From a virus, in IMG/VR virus record IMGVR_UViG_3300022920_000012, positions 1 through 46,428 of that record: a stretch of 46,428 nucleotides of DNA. One strand, written 5' to 3'. This document shows positions 15,288-23,421 of the stretch, one piece after another. The stretch's first letter is position 1. Each line of letters opens with the position of its first letter. A program made the position numbers and the translations under genes. The notes below the pieces were generated by a model. It did not search any database and was not told where the DNA came from. It was given only the letters and a program-made list of their open reading frames with translations.

Positions 15288-15736
15288 AATCTAAAACTAG
15301 AATCAAATCTAAACCTGACAAAGCCATAAAGGAATTGGAAAAGATAAACAAATCAATGAGGGGAGATAGCTCAGTAAAAGTGGGTCTCCCCAAAGGTAGT
15401 AACGATTATCCTGATGGGACTTCAGTTGTTATGGTAGGAGCGGTTCACGAGTTTGGATCTCCTTCCAAAAGCATACCCCAAAGGAGTTTCCTTAGATCTA
15501 CCATGAAAGAGAATAGAAAGAAATACTTAAGATTTTTCGCTTCTCTATCTAAGAAAATAATACAAGGTAAAATGAACAAGAAAAAAGCGTTGAACTTAAT
15601 AGGGCTTAATGTTCAATCGGACGTAGTTCAAAAGATTACAGATATTAAAAGTCCGGAATTGAAATCTAGAGATGGAAACCCTTTGGTAGATACTGGTCAT
15701 TTAAGGCAGTCTATAATATACAAGGTAGGTAACTAA
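15284..15736 (+). CDS. Neck/tail-completion protein, HK97 gp10-like
   Basis: The 150-residue basic protein shows the morphogenesis signature VKVGLPKGS...VHEFGSPSKSIPQRSFLRSTM and ends with PLVDTGHLRQSIIYKV, the conserved 'DTG.L..SI' strand of gp10/virion-morphogenesis proteins. It connects head and tail or caps the tail end. Overlaps both neighbours by 1-4 nt in the neck operon. Confidence 0.8.
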   Translation: MKSKTRIKSKPDKAIKELEKINKSMRGDSSVKVGLPKGSNDYPDGTSVVMVGAVHEFGSPSKSIPQRSFLRSTMKENRKKYLRFFASLSKKIIQGKMNKKKALNLIGLNVQSDVVQKITDIKSPELKSRDGNPLVDTGHLRQSIIYKVGN

Positions 15737-16089
15737 TGACTATATCTGTTTCCGAAGCTCTAGACTTAGACACGTGTTTGAAGTTGACAGTTGAGAGAAC
15801 GGCTTCTGGGGATTATATAGACGGAATATATTCAGCAGGTTCTATTTCCACGTTTAAGAGTTTAATAAGTCCTCAGCAACCTACTCCTGAACAGTTGCAA
15901 ATATTACCTGAGGGAGAAAGAGATAAGAACATAATGATGTTCGTTTCTAAAAGAAAACTGAGGACAGCTGACGATAGGAACAATTTAATAGCCGACGTAA
16001 TATTGTTTGACAACGCTAGATACAAGATAATCAGCCTAGCCAACTGGTCTACGTTCGGTCACAACATAGCGTATGGAGCCAAAGAATGA
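15736..16089 (+). CDS. Head closure / neck protein, 117 aa
   Basis: Small beta-rich protein beginning TISVSEALDLDTCLKLTVERTASGDYIDGIY and ending ARYKIISLANWSTFGHNIAYGAKE; the 'W...G..I' end is typical of head-tail joining or stopper proteins. The assignment rests mostly on position between the gp10-like protein and the neck terminator protein. Confidence 0.6.
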   Translation: MTISVSEALDLDTCLKLTVERTASGDYIDGIYSAGSISTFKSLISPQQPTPEQLQILPEGERDKNIMMFVSKRKLRTADDRNNLIADVILFDNARYKIISLANWSTFGHNIAYGAKE

Positions 16090-16622
16090 TATTAGAAGAA
16101 ACTATTAATAAATTAATTAGAGACATAGTTGGTTTATTACTAGATTCTCCTGGATACGCTATAAAGGCTAAACAGATAAACGCTCCTAGACCTAGCACTG
16201 AATACGCTGAAATAGATACTATTAGTAATTCTAGATTAGGATGGGAAACTAGAAAATATAAGGACAACGAATCAGACCCAGACATAACCGAAGAAATAGA
16301 AGGTATGAGAAGTATAATGATGTCTCTATCTTTCTTTCGAGGAGAAGCAATAGATAATGCTAATAAGGTCAGAATCGGATTCATTAGAGAGTCCATACAA
16401 GAATTATTAAGAAGTGCTAAACTGGGATTTACTAGTACTTCTGAAGTAAGAGAAATTTCTGAACCACTGGAAAACGGTTGGGAGAAGAGATCACAATTTG
16501 ATATTGTGTTGAATGCTGTGGGAACTGACTCGGATATAATACGCTCTATTCAGAGTGTCAATATATCGGGAGAATATCAAGCTCGCGGTTTAATTTATAA
16601 CTTAGATATACAGGTGCAATGA
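16086..16622 (+). CDS. Neck/tail terminator protein, LIC_12616-like
   Basis: 178 residues, matching the phage neck terminator pattern: helical start (INKLIRDIVGLLLDS), INAPRPSTEYAEI, and a closing antiparallel pair (KRSQFDIVLNAVGTD ... IYNLDIQVQ). Such proteins end the tail tube and join it to the neck. Placed directly before the sheath gene, as expected. Confidence 0.75.
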   Translation: MILEETINKLIRDIVGLLLDSPGYAIKAKQINAPRPSTEYAEIDTISNSRLGWETRKYKDNESDPDITEEIEGMRSIMMSLSFFRGEAIDNANKVRIGFIRESIQELLRSAKLGFTSTSEVREISEPLENGWEKRSQFDIVLNAVGTDSDIIRSIQSVNISGEYQARGLIYNLDIQVQ

Positions 16623-16623
16623 C

Positions 16624-18102
16624 ATGACAATACCCGTTTCTACTGTAGTCAATGTTGCTATCGCCATCGGCGCAACATTCCCAGCCAGAAAAGGCTTCGG
16701 CACTCTTAACATCGTTACAGCTGAGACAGGTGTTATCGGTATTGCCGAGCGAATTCGTTCTTATGTAAATTTAGACGGAGTGACCGCCGATTGGGGTGCT
16801 AACACCGAAGTCGTTAAAGCGGCTACGGCTTATTTTAGCCAACAACCTAAACCCACTTCGTTGAGAGTTTCCACTCGTTACCCTACTGCTCAATCTGCTC
16901 AATTACGAGGAGGAGCAGTTATCGATCCTACCGCACTATTAACCGTTTCTGACGGTAGTTTTACTATCAGTATAGATGGCGGTACTGAGGACATCACAGG
17001 GCTTGATTTTAGCGATTCAGAAACTACTCTTGACGATATTGCGGCTTCTATACAATCCGCATTGCAAGCGGTTGGAACCGGAGGCTACACTTCAGCCACT
17101 TGTACTCACGATGGGTCTAGGTTCTACGTCAATTCGGGTACTACGGGTATCTCGTCTACTGTTCAGTTTTTAACTCCAGTAGATCCTGCTTCAGGAACAG
17201 ATGTATCCTCTCTATTGCAGATGCAGCAAGGAGAAGGAACCAAAACTGACGGTATCGCAGCGGAAACAATTACCGCTTCTTTAAACGCTATCCAAAATGT
17301 AAATCCAGATTGGTACGGTTTGTTATTCACGAAAGAAGTTCGTGACGGAGTCGAAATCAACGGAGAAGACGCTGTCGAAGCTGCTGCTGATTGGTGTGAA
17401 GCTCGTATCAAAGTGTTCGGTAATACCAGTAATGATCTGGACGTATTAGATAGCGTTACTACCAACGATATCGCTTCTGTACTTAAAGGTAAAAAGTTAA
17501 GAAGAAGTATTACTACTTATAGTTCTTATCCTAACCAATACCCTTCAGCTTCCATATTAGGTAGGGCGTTCACTGTTAATTTCAATCAACCTAATAGCAC
17601 ATTGACTCTCAAGTTCAAACAGTTACCTACTATTTCGGTAGAGAACTTGACTCAGTCTCAAAAAGCAGTACTAGACAGTAAAAAAGCTAACGCTCTTATT
17701 GAGATAGGCGATAGCGATATGTTTGCTGAATCATTCATGGCTAATGGTACTTTCTTCGATGAAGTCCATGGTATTGACTGGTTAGAAAATGCTATCCAAA
17801 CTAATGTTTTTGGATATCTATTAACGCGAACAACTAAAGTCCCTTACACTAATAAAGGTGTGGCTTCTTTAGAACAGCAAGTCATTAAAGCACTGGACGA
17901 AGCAGTTAGAAATGGATTAATAGCTCCAGGAGAAACAATAGACGGTGAGTTCTTAGCCAACGGCTATAAAACTATCGTCATACCAGTTGAAGATATCAAT
18001 CAGTCGGATAAAGAAGCTAGATTTTATCCTGGCCTCAGCTTCGTAGTATTAGGAGCAGGAGCTATCCATGGTGTTCAAATCAACGGCATATTCGAAAGAT
18101 AA
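16624..18102 (+). CDS. Contractile tail sheath, DUF3383 family
   Basis: 492 residues. Contains the DUF3383 start (VVNVAIAIGATFPARKGFGTLNIVTAE), an inserted Ig-like segment with DFSDSETTLDDIAASIQSAL (the 'fibronectin-like' sheath insertion), and the C-terminal sheath domain with NALIEIGDSDMFAESFMANG and FYPGLSFVVLGAGAIHG. It is a contractile sheath subunit, so the phage is a myovirus. It has one of the better codon biases in the tail block and is followed by the tube gene at 12 nt. Confidence 0.92.
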   Translation: MTIPVSTVVNVAIAIGATFPARKGFGTLNIVTAETGVIGIAERIRSYVNLDGVTADWGANTEVVKAATAYFSQQPKPTSLRVSTRYPTAQSAQLRGGAVIDPTALLTVSDGSFTISIDGGTEDITGLDFSDSETTLDDIAASIQSALQAVGTGGYTSATCTHDGSRFYVNSGTTGISSTVQFLTPVDPASGTDVSSLLQMQQGEGTKTDGIAAETITASLNAIQNVNPDWYGLLFTKEVRDGVEINGEDAVEAAADWCEARIKVFGNTSNDLDVLDSVTTNDIASVLKGKKLRRSITTYSSYPNQYPSASILGRAFTVNFNQPNSTLTLKFKQLPTISVENLTQSQKAVLDSKKANALIEIGDSDMFAESFMANGTFFDEVHGIDWLENAIQTNVFGYLLTRTTKVPYTNKGVASLEQQVIKALDEAVRNGLIAPGETIDGEFLANGYKTIVIPVEDINQSDKEARFYPGLSFVVLGAGAIHGVQINGIFER

Positions 18103-18114
18103 GAGGATAATACA

Positions 18115-18534
18115 ATGAAAGAATATAGTTTCTTAGATACAATATTCCTAGTGAATGGAGTTGAAATATCAGGCTACGATGAAGGTGATGATGTTATTTC
18201 TTTGGACAGACTTAACGACTCGGCTTCCCACAAAATAGGTACTGACGGAGAAATGACAGTTGGATTAAGTGCTGACCGATCTGGAACAATAGTTTTCAGA
18301 TTAATGCAGACTTCAGACTCCAATTCTTATATGTCTGGTTTAATCACTGCTCAAGAAAATGGAATTTTCGTTCCTATTTTCGCTCAGTTTAAAGACACTA
18401 GGGGTAATGATTTAGGTTCAGGAACTCAAGGTTACATACCTAAACCCGCAGGTATGACTAGAGGTACAGCCCCTGGAAATCAAGAATGGAGTATTGTTGT
18501 TGAAAGATTAGACCTCTTACATTTAGGAGGTTAA
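18115..18534 (+). CDS. Tail tube protein, DUF3277 family
   Basis: 139 residues with the family motifs MKEYSFLDTIFLVNGVEISGYDEGDDVI, DGEMTVGLSADRSGTIVFRLMQTSDSN and EWSIVVERLDLLHLGG. It stacks as hexameric rings inside the sheath. An AGAGGAT ribosome site precedes it and a long stable hairpin follows the stop. Confidence 0.92.
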   Translation: MKEYSFLDTIFLVNGVEISGYDEGDDVISLDRLNDSASHKIGTDGEMTVGLSADRSGTIVFRLMQTSDSNSYMSGLITAQENGIFVPIFAQFKDTRGNDLGSGTQGYIPKPAGMTRGTAPGNQEWSIVVERLDLLHLGG

Positions 18535-18538
18535 TAAG

Positions 18539-18600
18539 TTTCCTAGGGAGGGATGAGTGCCTTGTGATCCCGACACCATAAGAGCACTCTCCCTAGGAAA
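18539..18600 (+). promoter_or_regulatory. Long hairpin between tube and tail-chaperone genes
   Basis: TTTCCTAGGGAG (18539-18550) is the exact reverse complement of CTCCCTAGGAAA (18589-18600). Inside it GAGTGC (18555-18560) pairs with GCACTC (18584-18589) after a short bulge. There is no U-tract downstream. It may protect the abundant tube mRNA from 3' decay and lower read-through. The AGGA of the 3' arm could also serve the GTG at 18609, which the hairpin would hide. Confidence 0.75.
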
Positions 18601-18644
18601 ACCTTAATGTGTCGGAAATCATAATCAATTGGTCGGAGTTTATT

Positions 18645-19070
18645 ATGGCGTGTAGAACAGAAACTAAAGAAATAGGCGATAGCGAATATAGCGTTACGCA
18701 GTGGTCAGCAGAGAAATCTATGCTGATGAAATTCAAATTAGGTAAAACTTTCGGAACCTCTATCGCTGCTTTAATGAGAAGCTCTAACGATAAAAAGGAT
18801 TCTGAAGCAAAAGCATTTTCTGAAATCATCTCTGTATTTTTCGATAATAATTCACCTGAAGAATTAGTAGCTCTCATGAAAGCGTGTGTGTTAGGTACAG
18901 CTTGCAATGGTAAGCGTATAACAGATACTTCGTTCAATGAATTGTTTTCCGGTGACGACTTGGTAGAAGTTTACAAAGTTTTCATATTCGTGCTACAGGT
19001 TAATTACTCAAATTTGTTCAAAGGCCAGTTAGCCGAAAACTTTCTGGCCAAAATGAAGGATCACCTATAG
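18645..19070 (+). CDS. Tail assembly chaperone, short form (gpG-like)
   Basis: 141-residue helical protein (EYSVTQWSAEKSMLMKFKLGKTFG ... SPEELVALMKACVLGTACNGK). Such chaperones coat the tape measure before tail assembly and are not in the virion. ATG 18645 is chosen because GGAG lies 6 nt upstream and the protein then begins MACRTETKEIGDSEYSV; a GTG at 18609 is possible. A -1 frameshift signal near the 3' end makes the extended form. Confidence 0.8.
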   Translation: MACRTETKEIGDSEYSVTQWSAEKSMLMKFKLGKTFGTSIAALMRSSNDKKDSEAKAFSEIISVFFDNNSPEELVALMKACVLGTACNGKRITDTSFNELFSGDDLVEVYKVFIFVLQVNYSNLFKGQLAENFLAKMKDHL

Positions 19071-19252
19071 AGAAAGGCAAGTTCCCGAATGTAGATCCGT
19101 TTCTACATAGGCCGCTATTATGTGAGCCGCCTATGTGTAGTTTAAAGGATTTACAAGACGGTACATACTCTATAGAAGACTTGTTCATGATGAACGAGTT
19201 ATTAGATTTAAAGGCTCATTCATCAAATAAAGGTAAAGCGAAAACCCGATGA
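18645..19252 (+). CDS. Tail assembly chaperone, -1 frameshift fusion (gpGT-like)
   Basis: Reading shifts -1 at AAATTTG (19010-19016), after which a frame open from 19004 continues to TGA 19250-19252. The fusion has about 202 residues. The 78-residue extension ends with GTYSIEDLFMMNELLDLKAH, which resembles the T-part of tail chaperones that contacts the tape measure. The stop overlaps the tape measure start. An imperfect hairpin (CTACATAGGC/GCCTATGTGTAG, 19103-19140) lies inside the extension. Confidence 0.8.
19010..19049 (+). promoter_or_regulatory. Programmed -1 ribosomal frameshift signal
   Basis: Slippery heptamer A AAT TTG (19010-19016) in the correct frame. It is followed after 6 nt by a perfect 6-bp stem GGCCAG (19023-19028) / CTGGCC (19044-19049) with a 15-nt loop. 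Heptamer, spacing and stem all fit the X XXY YYZ rule for -1 shifts. It joins the chaperone to the extension ending at 19252. Confidence 0.85.
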
Positions 19253-20631
19253 AATTAGACGAACTGTTAGTAGAGTTAGGTTTTGAATACGATCCTGAAG
19301 AGATGAAGGATTTTAAAAAAGACCTAGACAATAGTGTTAAGCTCTTAAAGGGTTTAACTACTGCGGCTATTGCAGGAGCTGTAGCCATAACTGGACTAAC
19401 AGTGGCGTCTACCAAAGCCAGTGATGAACAAGGAAAATTAGCAGACGAAATTGGAGAAACAGTAGATAATATAGCGGCTCTCCAATTTGCTCAACAAAGA
19501 GCAGGAGGAAGCACTGAGGAGATGACTAGCTCCTTAAGAGACTTCTCAATAAGAGCTGCGGAAGCGGCTAGGGGAACAGGTAGTGCTTTAGAAGCATTGG
19601 GTATATTAGGTATATCTGCCACTGGAGTAAGCGGCGAATTGAAACCTCTAAGCTCATTGCTACTCCAAGTTTCTCAAAGATTCCAAGGTCTTAGTAGAGC
19701 AAAACAAATAGAACTAGCCGACAAGCTAGGTTTGAGAGGTTCTATTAGATTACTTCAGCAAGGTCCAGAAGCAATACAAGAACTAATAAAAGAAGCTAAG
19801 GCGTTAGGAGTAACCACTGCCGAAGATGCTAAAATAGCTGCAGATTTCCAAGATTCGCTTACCGATTTATGGGCTATAACTAAACAAGTATCTAGAACTA
19901 TAAGTCGTCAACTAGCACCCATACTTACTGATTTAGTAAACACTTTCACTGATTGGTGGAAATCCAATAGAGAACTAATAGAACAGCGATTACCAGAATG
20001 GGTAGAGAATTTAGCTAAAGCATTTAAGATAGCCGCATTAGCGGTAGCTAGTTTTTTAACTTTCCAGTTACTTTCCAATTTAACCATAATGGGAACATTG
20101 ATATTCAAATTGGTCAAGGGAATGCTCTTATTTAACGCGAGCGCGGTATTGTTACCTACCTTAATAGGAGCTATAGCTTTAGCTTTTGTAGCTCTGGTAG
20201 AAGATTCTAAGGTGTTTTTTGAAGGTGGAGAAAGTTTCATAGGGGACATGTTAGAGAAGTATCCTAAATGGGCTGACGAAATAAAAGTTATCGCAGCGTT
20301 GTTTGCCACTATAGGTGATCTAACTAATATGATATTTGACGGTTGGTCTCAAATAATAGATCTGTTTGATAAATTCTCTATAGACAATATTAAAGAAGTA
20401 GCTTCTAATCTCCCTGGATTTTTAGGAGACGTCACAGGTATATACAATTCAGATGGTACAGGTACGATACCCGAACTAGGTAATTCTATATCTAATAGAG
20501 CCTCCACGGTAGTTGATAAAGTTGAGATACTTATTCAAGGAGGAGCGGACACAGCTGAGAACATAGCAGATGCGGTGTTTAATGTTTTCCAACAAACTTC
20601 TCAAGATTTAAATAGCGCGGTGGATCAGTAA
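19249..20631 (+). CDS. Tail tape measure protein (short)
   Basis: 460 residues. Helical N-terminus with MKLDELLVELGFEYDPEEMKDFKKDL, a hydrophobic stretch at about 44-62 (TAAIAGAVAITGLTVAST), a middle helical part, and a second hydrophobic zone about 262-316 (LTIMGTLIFKLVKGMLLF, LIGAIALAFVALV) that probably inserts into the host membrane. Using the general rule of about 0.15 nm per residue, a tail of roughly 70 nm is inferred. It follows the chaperone pair, the standard order. Confidence 0.88.
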   Translation: MKLDELLVELGFEYDPEEMKDFKKDLDNSVKLLKGLTTAAIAGAVAITGLTVASTKASDEQGKLADEIGETVDNIAALQFAQQRAGGSTEEMTSSLRDFSIRAAEAARGTGSALEALGILGISATGVSGELKPLSSLLLQVSQRFQGLSRAKQIELADKLGLRGSIRLLQQGPEAIQELIKEAKALGVTTAEDAKIAADFQDSLTDLWAITKQVSRTISRQLAPILTDLVNTFTDWWKSNRELIEQRLPEWVENLAKAFKIAALAVASFLTFQLLSNLTIMGTLIFKLVKGMLLFNASAVLLPTLIGAIALAFVALVEDSKVFFEGGESFIGDMLEKYPKWADEIKVIAALFATIGDLTNMIFDGWSQIIDLFDKFSIDNIKEVASNLPGFLGDVTGIYNSDGTGTIPELGNSISNRASTVVDKVEILIQGGADTAENIADAVFNVFQQTSQDLNSAVDQ

Positions 20632-20632
20632 T

Positions 20633-21244
20633 ATGGCTTTTGAAAATTTATTTATAAGAACTAAAAAGTCCATAGGCGGTATAGAGTTGGACGCAGTTAT
20701 AAGTGAGACTCATAGTAATCAAGTTAGACTCACCAAAAACCCAATAGAGTTGGGAGCTGACATAACAGACCATGCTATAATAGAGCCTAAGAAGTTAAAC
20801 ATTATAGCTCAAGTTAGCGACACTCCTTTAGGTTCAGCGGCTTTCGGTCAAATAATAGATTTAGTAACGGGTTTGTTTGGAACAGCTACTAGCGGTAATT
20901 TAACTCGTAGCAATGCGGCATATAATGCCATGGAACAATTGATGGAACAACTAGAACCTATAAATATTCAAACTAAGTTGAAGCTATACAAGAACATGAT
21001 GATAACCAATTTGAGTACTACTCAGGACAAAGACACTTCCAAAATAGTGCTAATGAATATCTCGTTAGAAGAAGCAATAATAACCGAATCTAAGATTATA
21101 AAACTAGATCCCAAAAGATTGAGATCGGGATCTACCAGAACCCAAGGCTCTTCAGCAGATAACAAGGGTAGACAAGAAGGTAAGACACCTGATGAAACTA
21201 CCAATAAATCGGTATTAAAATCAGTACTAGACTGGGTAGGGTAA
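20633..21244 (+). CDS. Baseplate protein with Dit-like N-terminal domain
   Basis: 203 residues. The start FIRTKKSIGGIELDAVISETHSNQVRLTKNPIE followed by GADITDHAIIEPKKLNIIAQVSDTPLG is the pattern of Dit-like tail proteins that form the ring at the end of the tube. A Ser/Gly/charged tail (GSSADNKGRQEGKTPDE) links to a short C-terminal helix. Follows the tape measure, as expected for the tube-baseplate hub interface. Confidence 0.75.
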   Translation: MAFENLFIRTKKSIGGIELDAVISETHSNQVRLTKNPIELGADITDHAIIEPKKLNIIAQVSDTPLGSAAFGQIIDLVTGLFGTATSGNLTRSNAAYNAMEQLMEQLEPINIQTKLKLYKNMMITNLSTTQDKDTSKIVLMNISLEEAIITESKIIKLDPKRLRSGSTRTQGSSADNKGRQEGKTPDETTNKSVLKSVLDWVG

Positions 21245-21245
21245 T

Positions 21246-21557
21246 ATGATTGAAATACCATTAAGTTCAGAACCAGAACAGTTATTTTCTATAGTATTGG
21301 GAGAAACAACTTACGATTGTAGGTTAACACTAAACTCTAGAACTGGTATATGGGCTATCTCATTATCTAGTTTGGGAGTTTACGTAGTTAGAGGAGTATC
21401 TTTATTGGGAGGGATAGATATTTTCGGTCAATACAATATAGGTATATCTAATGCGTATGTTGTCAATCTAGAAAACTCCTCTCTAGACCCAGACATTAAT
21501 TTGGGAATTTCTGCGAAGCTATTCATATTGACCGAAGAAGAAATTCCCAATGAGTAG
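21246..21557 (+). CDS. Baseplate plug-like protein, DUF6983 type
   Basis: 103 residues: IEIPLSSEPEQLFSIVLGETTYDCRLTLNSR then beta strands RTGIWAISLSSLGVYVVRG and LGGIDIFGQYNIG. This small all-beta protein occurs right after the Dit-like gene in related myophages and is thought to plug the hub. Overlaps the hub gene by 8 nt. Confidence 0.7.
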   Translation: MIEIPLSSEPEQLFSIVLGETTYDCRLTLNSRTGIWAISLSSLGVYVVRGVSLLGGIDIFGQYNIGISNAYVVNLENSSLDPDINLGISAKLFILTEEEIPNE

Positions 21558-22416
21558 GCAATATAAAAGAGCTTACGAGTTAACTGTAATTCCCGATAAC
21601 GGGGAAGCTAGGGTCATATCTGATCTAAGAGTTAATTTCGAAATAACCAAGAGCTTGTTGAGCTACCCTAATTTATTTAAGATAAATATATACAATGCTA
21701 ATTTTCAAACTTTGTCGGCCATAAATAGCAAATACGCTAAAATCATATTTAATGCGGGATACGAAGGTAATTTAAAACTATTGTTTAAAGGTGAGATAAG
21801 AAACGCATTCAAAAGTAGATCTGGAGTAGATAGTATAGCCACTGTTTATGCTGGGGATGGGGAAAGAGATTGGCAGAACTCTACATTCAATAAGACGTTT
21901 AATTCTAACGTGACTATTAAATCTGCGGTAGAAGAAGTCATTAAAACTTTTAAAAACTTAACAAGTGGATCTATAGAAGGTGTTCCTAATGTTGCTGACA
22001 AATTAAGAGGTCAATCTTTGTCTGGATCTTCTAAAGATATAATGGATAATTTTGCTGAAGAATACGGATTTAATTGGAGTATACAGAATGAACAAATAGT
22101 GGTCACTCCCATAGAAGACCCTATTAAAAATGACGAAGCCATACTGGTTAGTAATTCTACGGGCATGATAGGTTCTCCCACAATAACCGAAATAGGTGCT
22201 GATGTTAGGACATTGTTAAATCCAGACATGTTGCCCAACAGAGCATTTAAAATAGAGTCTACCAATGCGGCTGTTCAGTTAGCTAACTTGTCTTTTAGGA
22301 AGATAAAAAAGACAAATGCAGAAGGTCTATACAAGGTTCAAGAAGTCGTATTCAAAGGTGACTCAAGAGAAAAAGATTGGTTTTCATTGAGCAAAGGTAG
22401 GACTATAAATGCGTAA
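21550..22416 (+). CDS. Baseplate hub protein (gp27/gp44-like)
   Basis: 288 residues with features of hub proteins: AYELTVIPDNGEARVISDLRVNFEITKSLLSYPN, a gp27-type ring domain, and SGSSKDIMDNFAEEYGFNWSIQNEQIVV in the second domain. It joins the tail tube to the central spike. Overlaps its neighbours by 8 nt at both ends. Confidence 0.8.
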   Translation: MSRQYKRAYELTVIPDNGEARVISDLRVNFEITKSLLSYPNLFKINIYNANFQTLSAINSKYAKIIFNAGYEGNLKLLFKGEIRNAFKSRSGVDSIATVYAGDGERDWQNSTFNKTFNSNVTIKSAVEEVIKTFKNLTSGSIEGVPNVADKLRGQSLSGSSKDIMDNFAEEYGFNWSIQNEQIVVTPIEDPIKNDEAILVSNSTGMIGSPTITEIGADVRTLLNPDMLPNRAFKIESTNAAVQLANLSFRKIKKTNAEGLYKVQEVVFKGDSREKDWFSLSKGRTINA

Positions 22417-23059
22417 AGAAGAAAACTTATCTACTTTGGCTTCTAATATTAAAAACGGCATAGAAGCGAGGATGAAAGAACTTCACACTTCTATGCCTGG
22501 AATAATAGAGTCTGTGAATTTCAGTAATCAAACTGTGACTGTTCAACCTGCTATACGTAGGATATTTGTAACTCGAGACGGAGATAAAGAAATACTAGTG
22601 CCTACCGACTTACCTATTCTTATTAATGTACCTTTTATATATCCTAGAGGGGGAGGATATTCTATAACATTACCTGTTGCCAAAGGTGATGAGTGCTTGT
22701 TAAATTTCTCAGAAAGATCTATAGACAACTGGCACAATACTGGTAAAGTTTCTAAACCTTTAGGTAAGAGATTCCACTCATTGAGTGACGCTACTGCGAT
22801 AGTAGGTCTTTCTTCTATACCTAATAAGATTGAAAACTATAGTAATTCTGAATTGCAATTGAGGAAAGACGATGGATCAGCAGTGATTTCTATTAAGTCG
22901 GATTCTTCAATTAAAATGCAAAACTCCAACGGATTCGTTGAACTCCAATCTAATGGTCAGTTTAATATTAATGGGGTTGTATTCGACATACATTATCACG
23001 ATCAACCCAATGATTCAGACGGGGACACCCAAGAACCAACAGGAGTACCTCAATCATGA
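22409..23059 (+). CDS. Central spike protein, gp138-like (membrane-piercing tip)
   Basis: 216 residues. The N-terminal OB-type region (MPGIIESVNFSNQTVTVQPAIRR ... PTDLPILINVPFIYPRGGGY) matches gp138 N-terminal domain proteins. The C-terminus, VVFDIHYHDQ, has an HxH motif; in phage spikes the tip His residues of the trimer bind iron. It punctures the outer membrane when the sheath contracts, which supports a Gram-negative host. Confidence 0.82.
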   Translation: MRKEENLSTLASNIKNGIEARMKELHTSMPGIIESVNFSNQTVTVQPAIRRIFVTRDGDKEILVPTDLPILINVPFIYPRGGGYSITLPVAKGDECLLNFSERSIDNWHNTGKVSKPLGKRFHSLSDATAIVGLSSIPNKIENYSNSELQLRKDDGSAVISIKSDSSIKMQNSNGFVELQSNGQFNINGVVFDIHYHDQPNDSDGDTQEPTGVPQS

Positions 23060-23421
23060 TAGGTAGAGCTTTAAATTCCAGCAACGATTTAATAATAGAG
23101 AACGGCTCTTTAAAATTGGTATCAGAAGGAGCCGAAACAGTTCAGCACGTTAGGACTAGATTATTGTTTTACATGGAAGAATGGTTTTTAGATTTAGAAT
23201 CTGGCGTTCCTTATTTCCAAGAAGTATTTACAAAACCTGCGAACTTAGCTAATATTGAGTCCATATTCAAGGCTAAAATATTGAATACTCCGGAAGTAGA
23301 ATCTTTATTGGAATTCTCTATGGATTATCAAGGAGAGTCTTCTAGATTACTTACTGTTTCTTTTTCTGCGGAAACTACTTACGGCACTATAGATAATGAG
23401 AAGGTGACCATCAATGTCTGA
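23056..23421 (+). CDS. Baseplate wedge protein, gp25-like
   Basis: 121 residues with the gp25/GPW pattern: VQHVRTRLLFYMEEWFLDLESGVPYFQEVF and a C-terminal beta pair (LLTVSFSAETTYGTIDNEKV). This subunit nucleates sheath polymerisation. Adjacent to baseplate J, as in T4 and P2. Confidence 0.82.
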   Translation: MIGRALNSSNDLIIENGSLKLVSEGAETVQHVRTRLLFYMEEWFLDLESGVPYFQEVFTKPANLANIESIFKAKILNTPEVESLLEFSMDYQGESSRLLTVSFSAETTYGTIDNEKVTINV

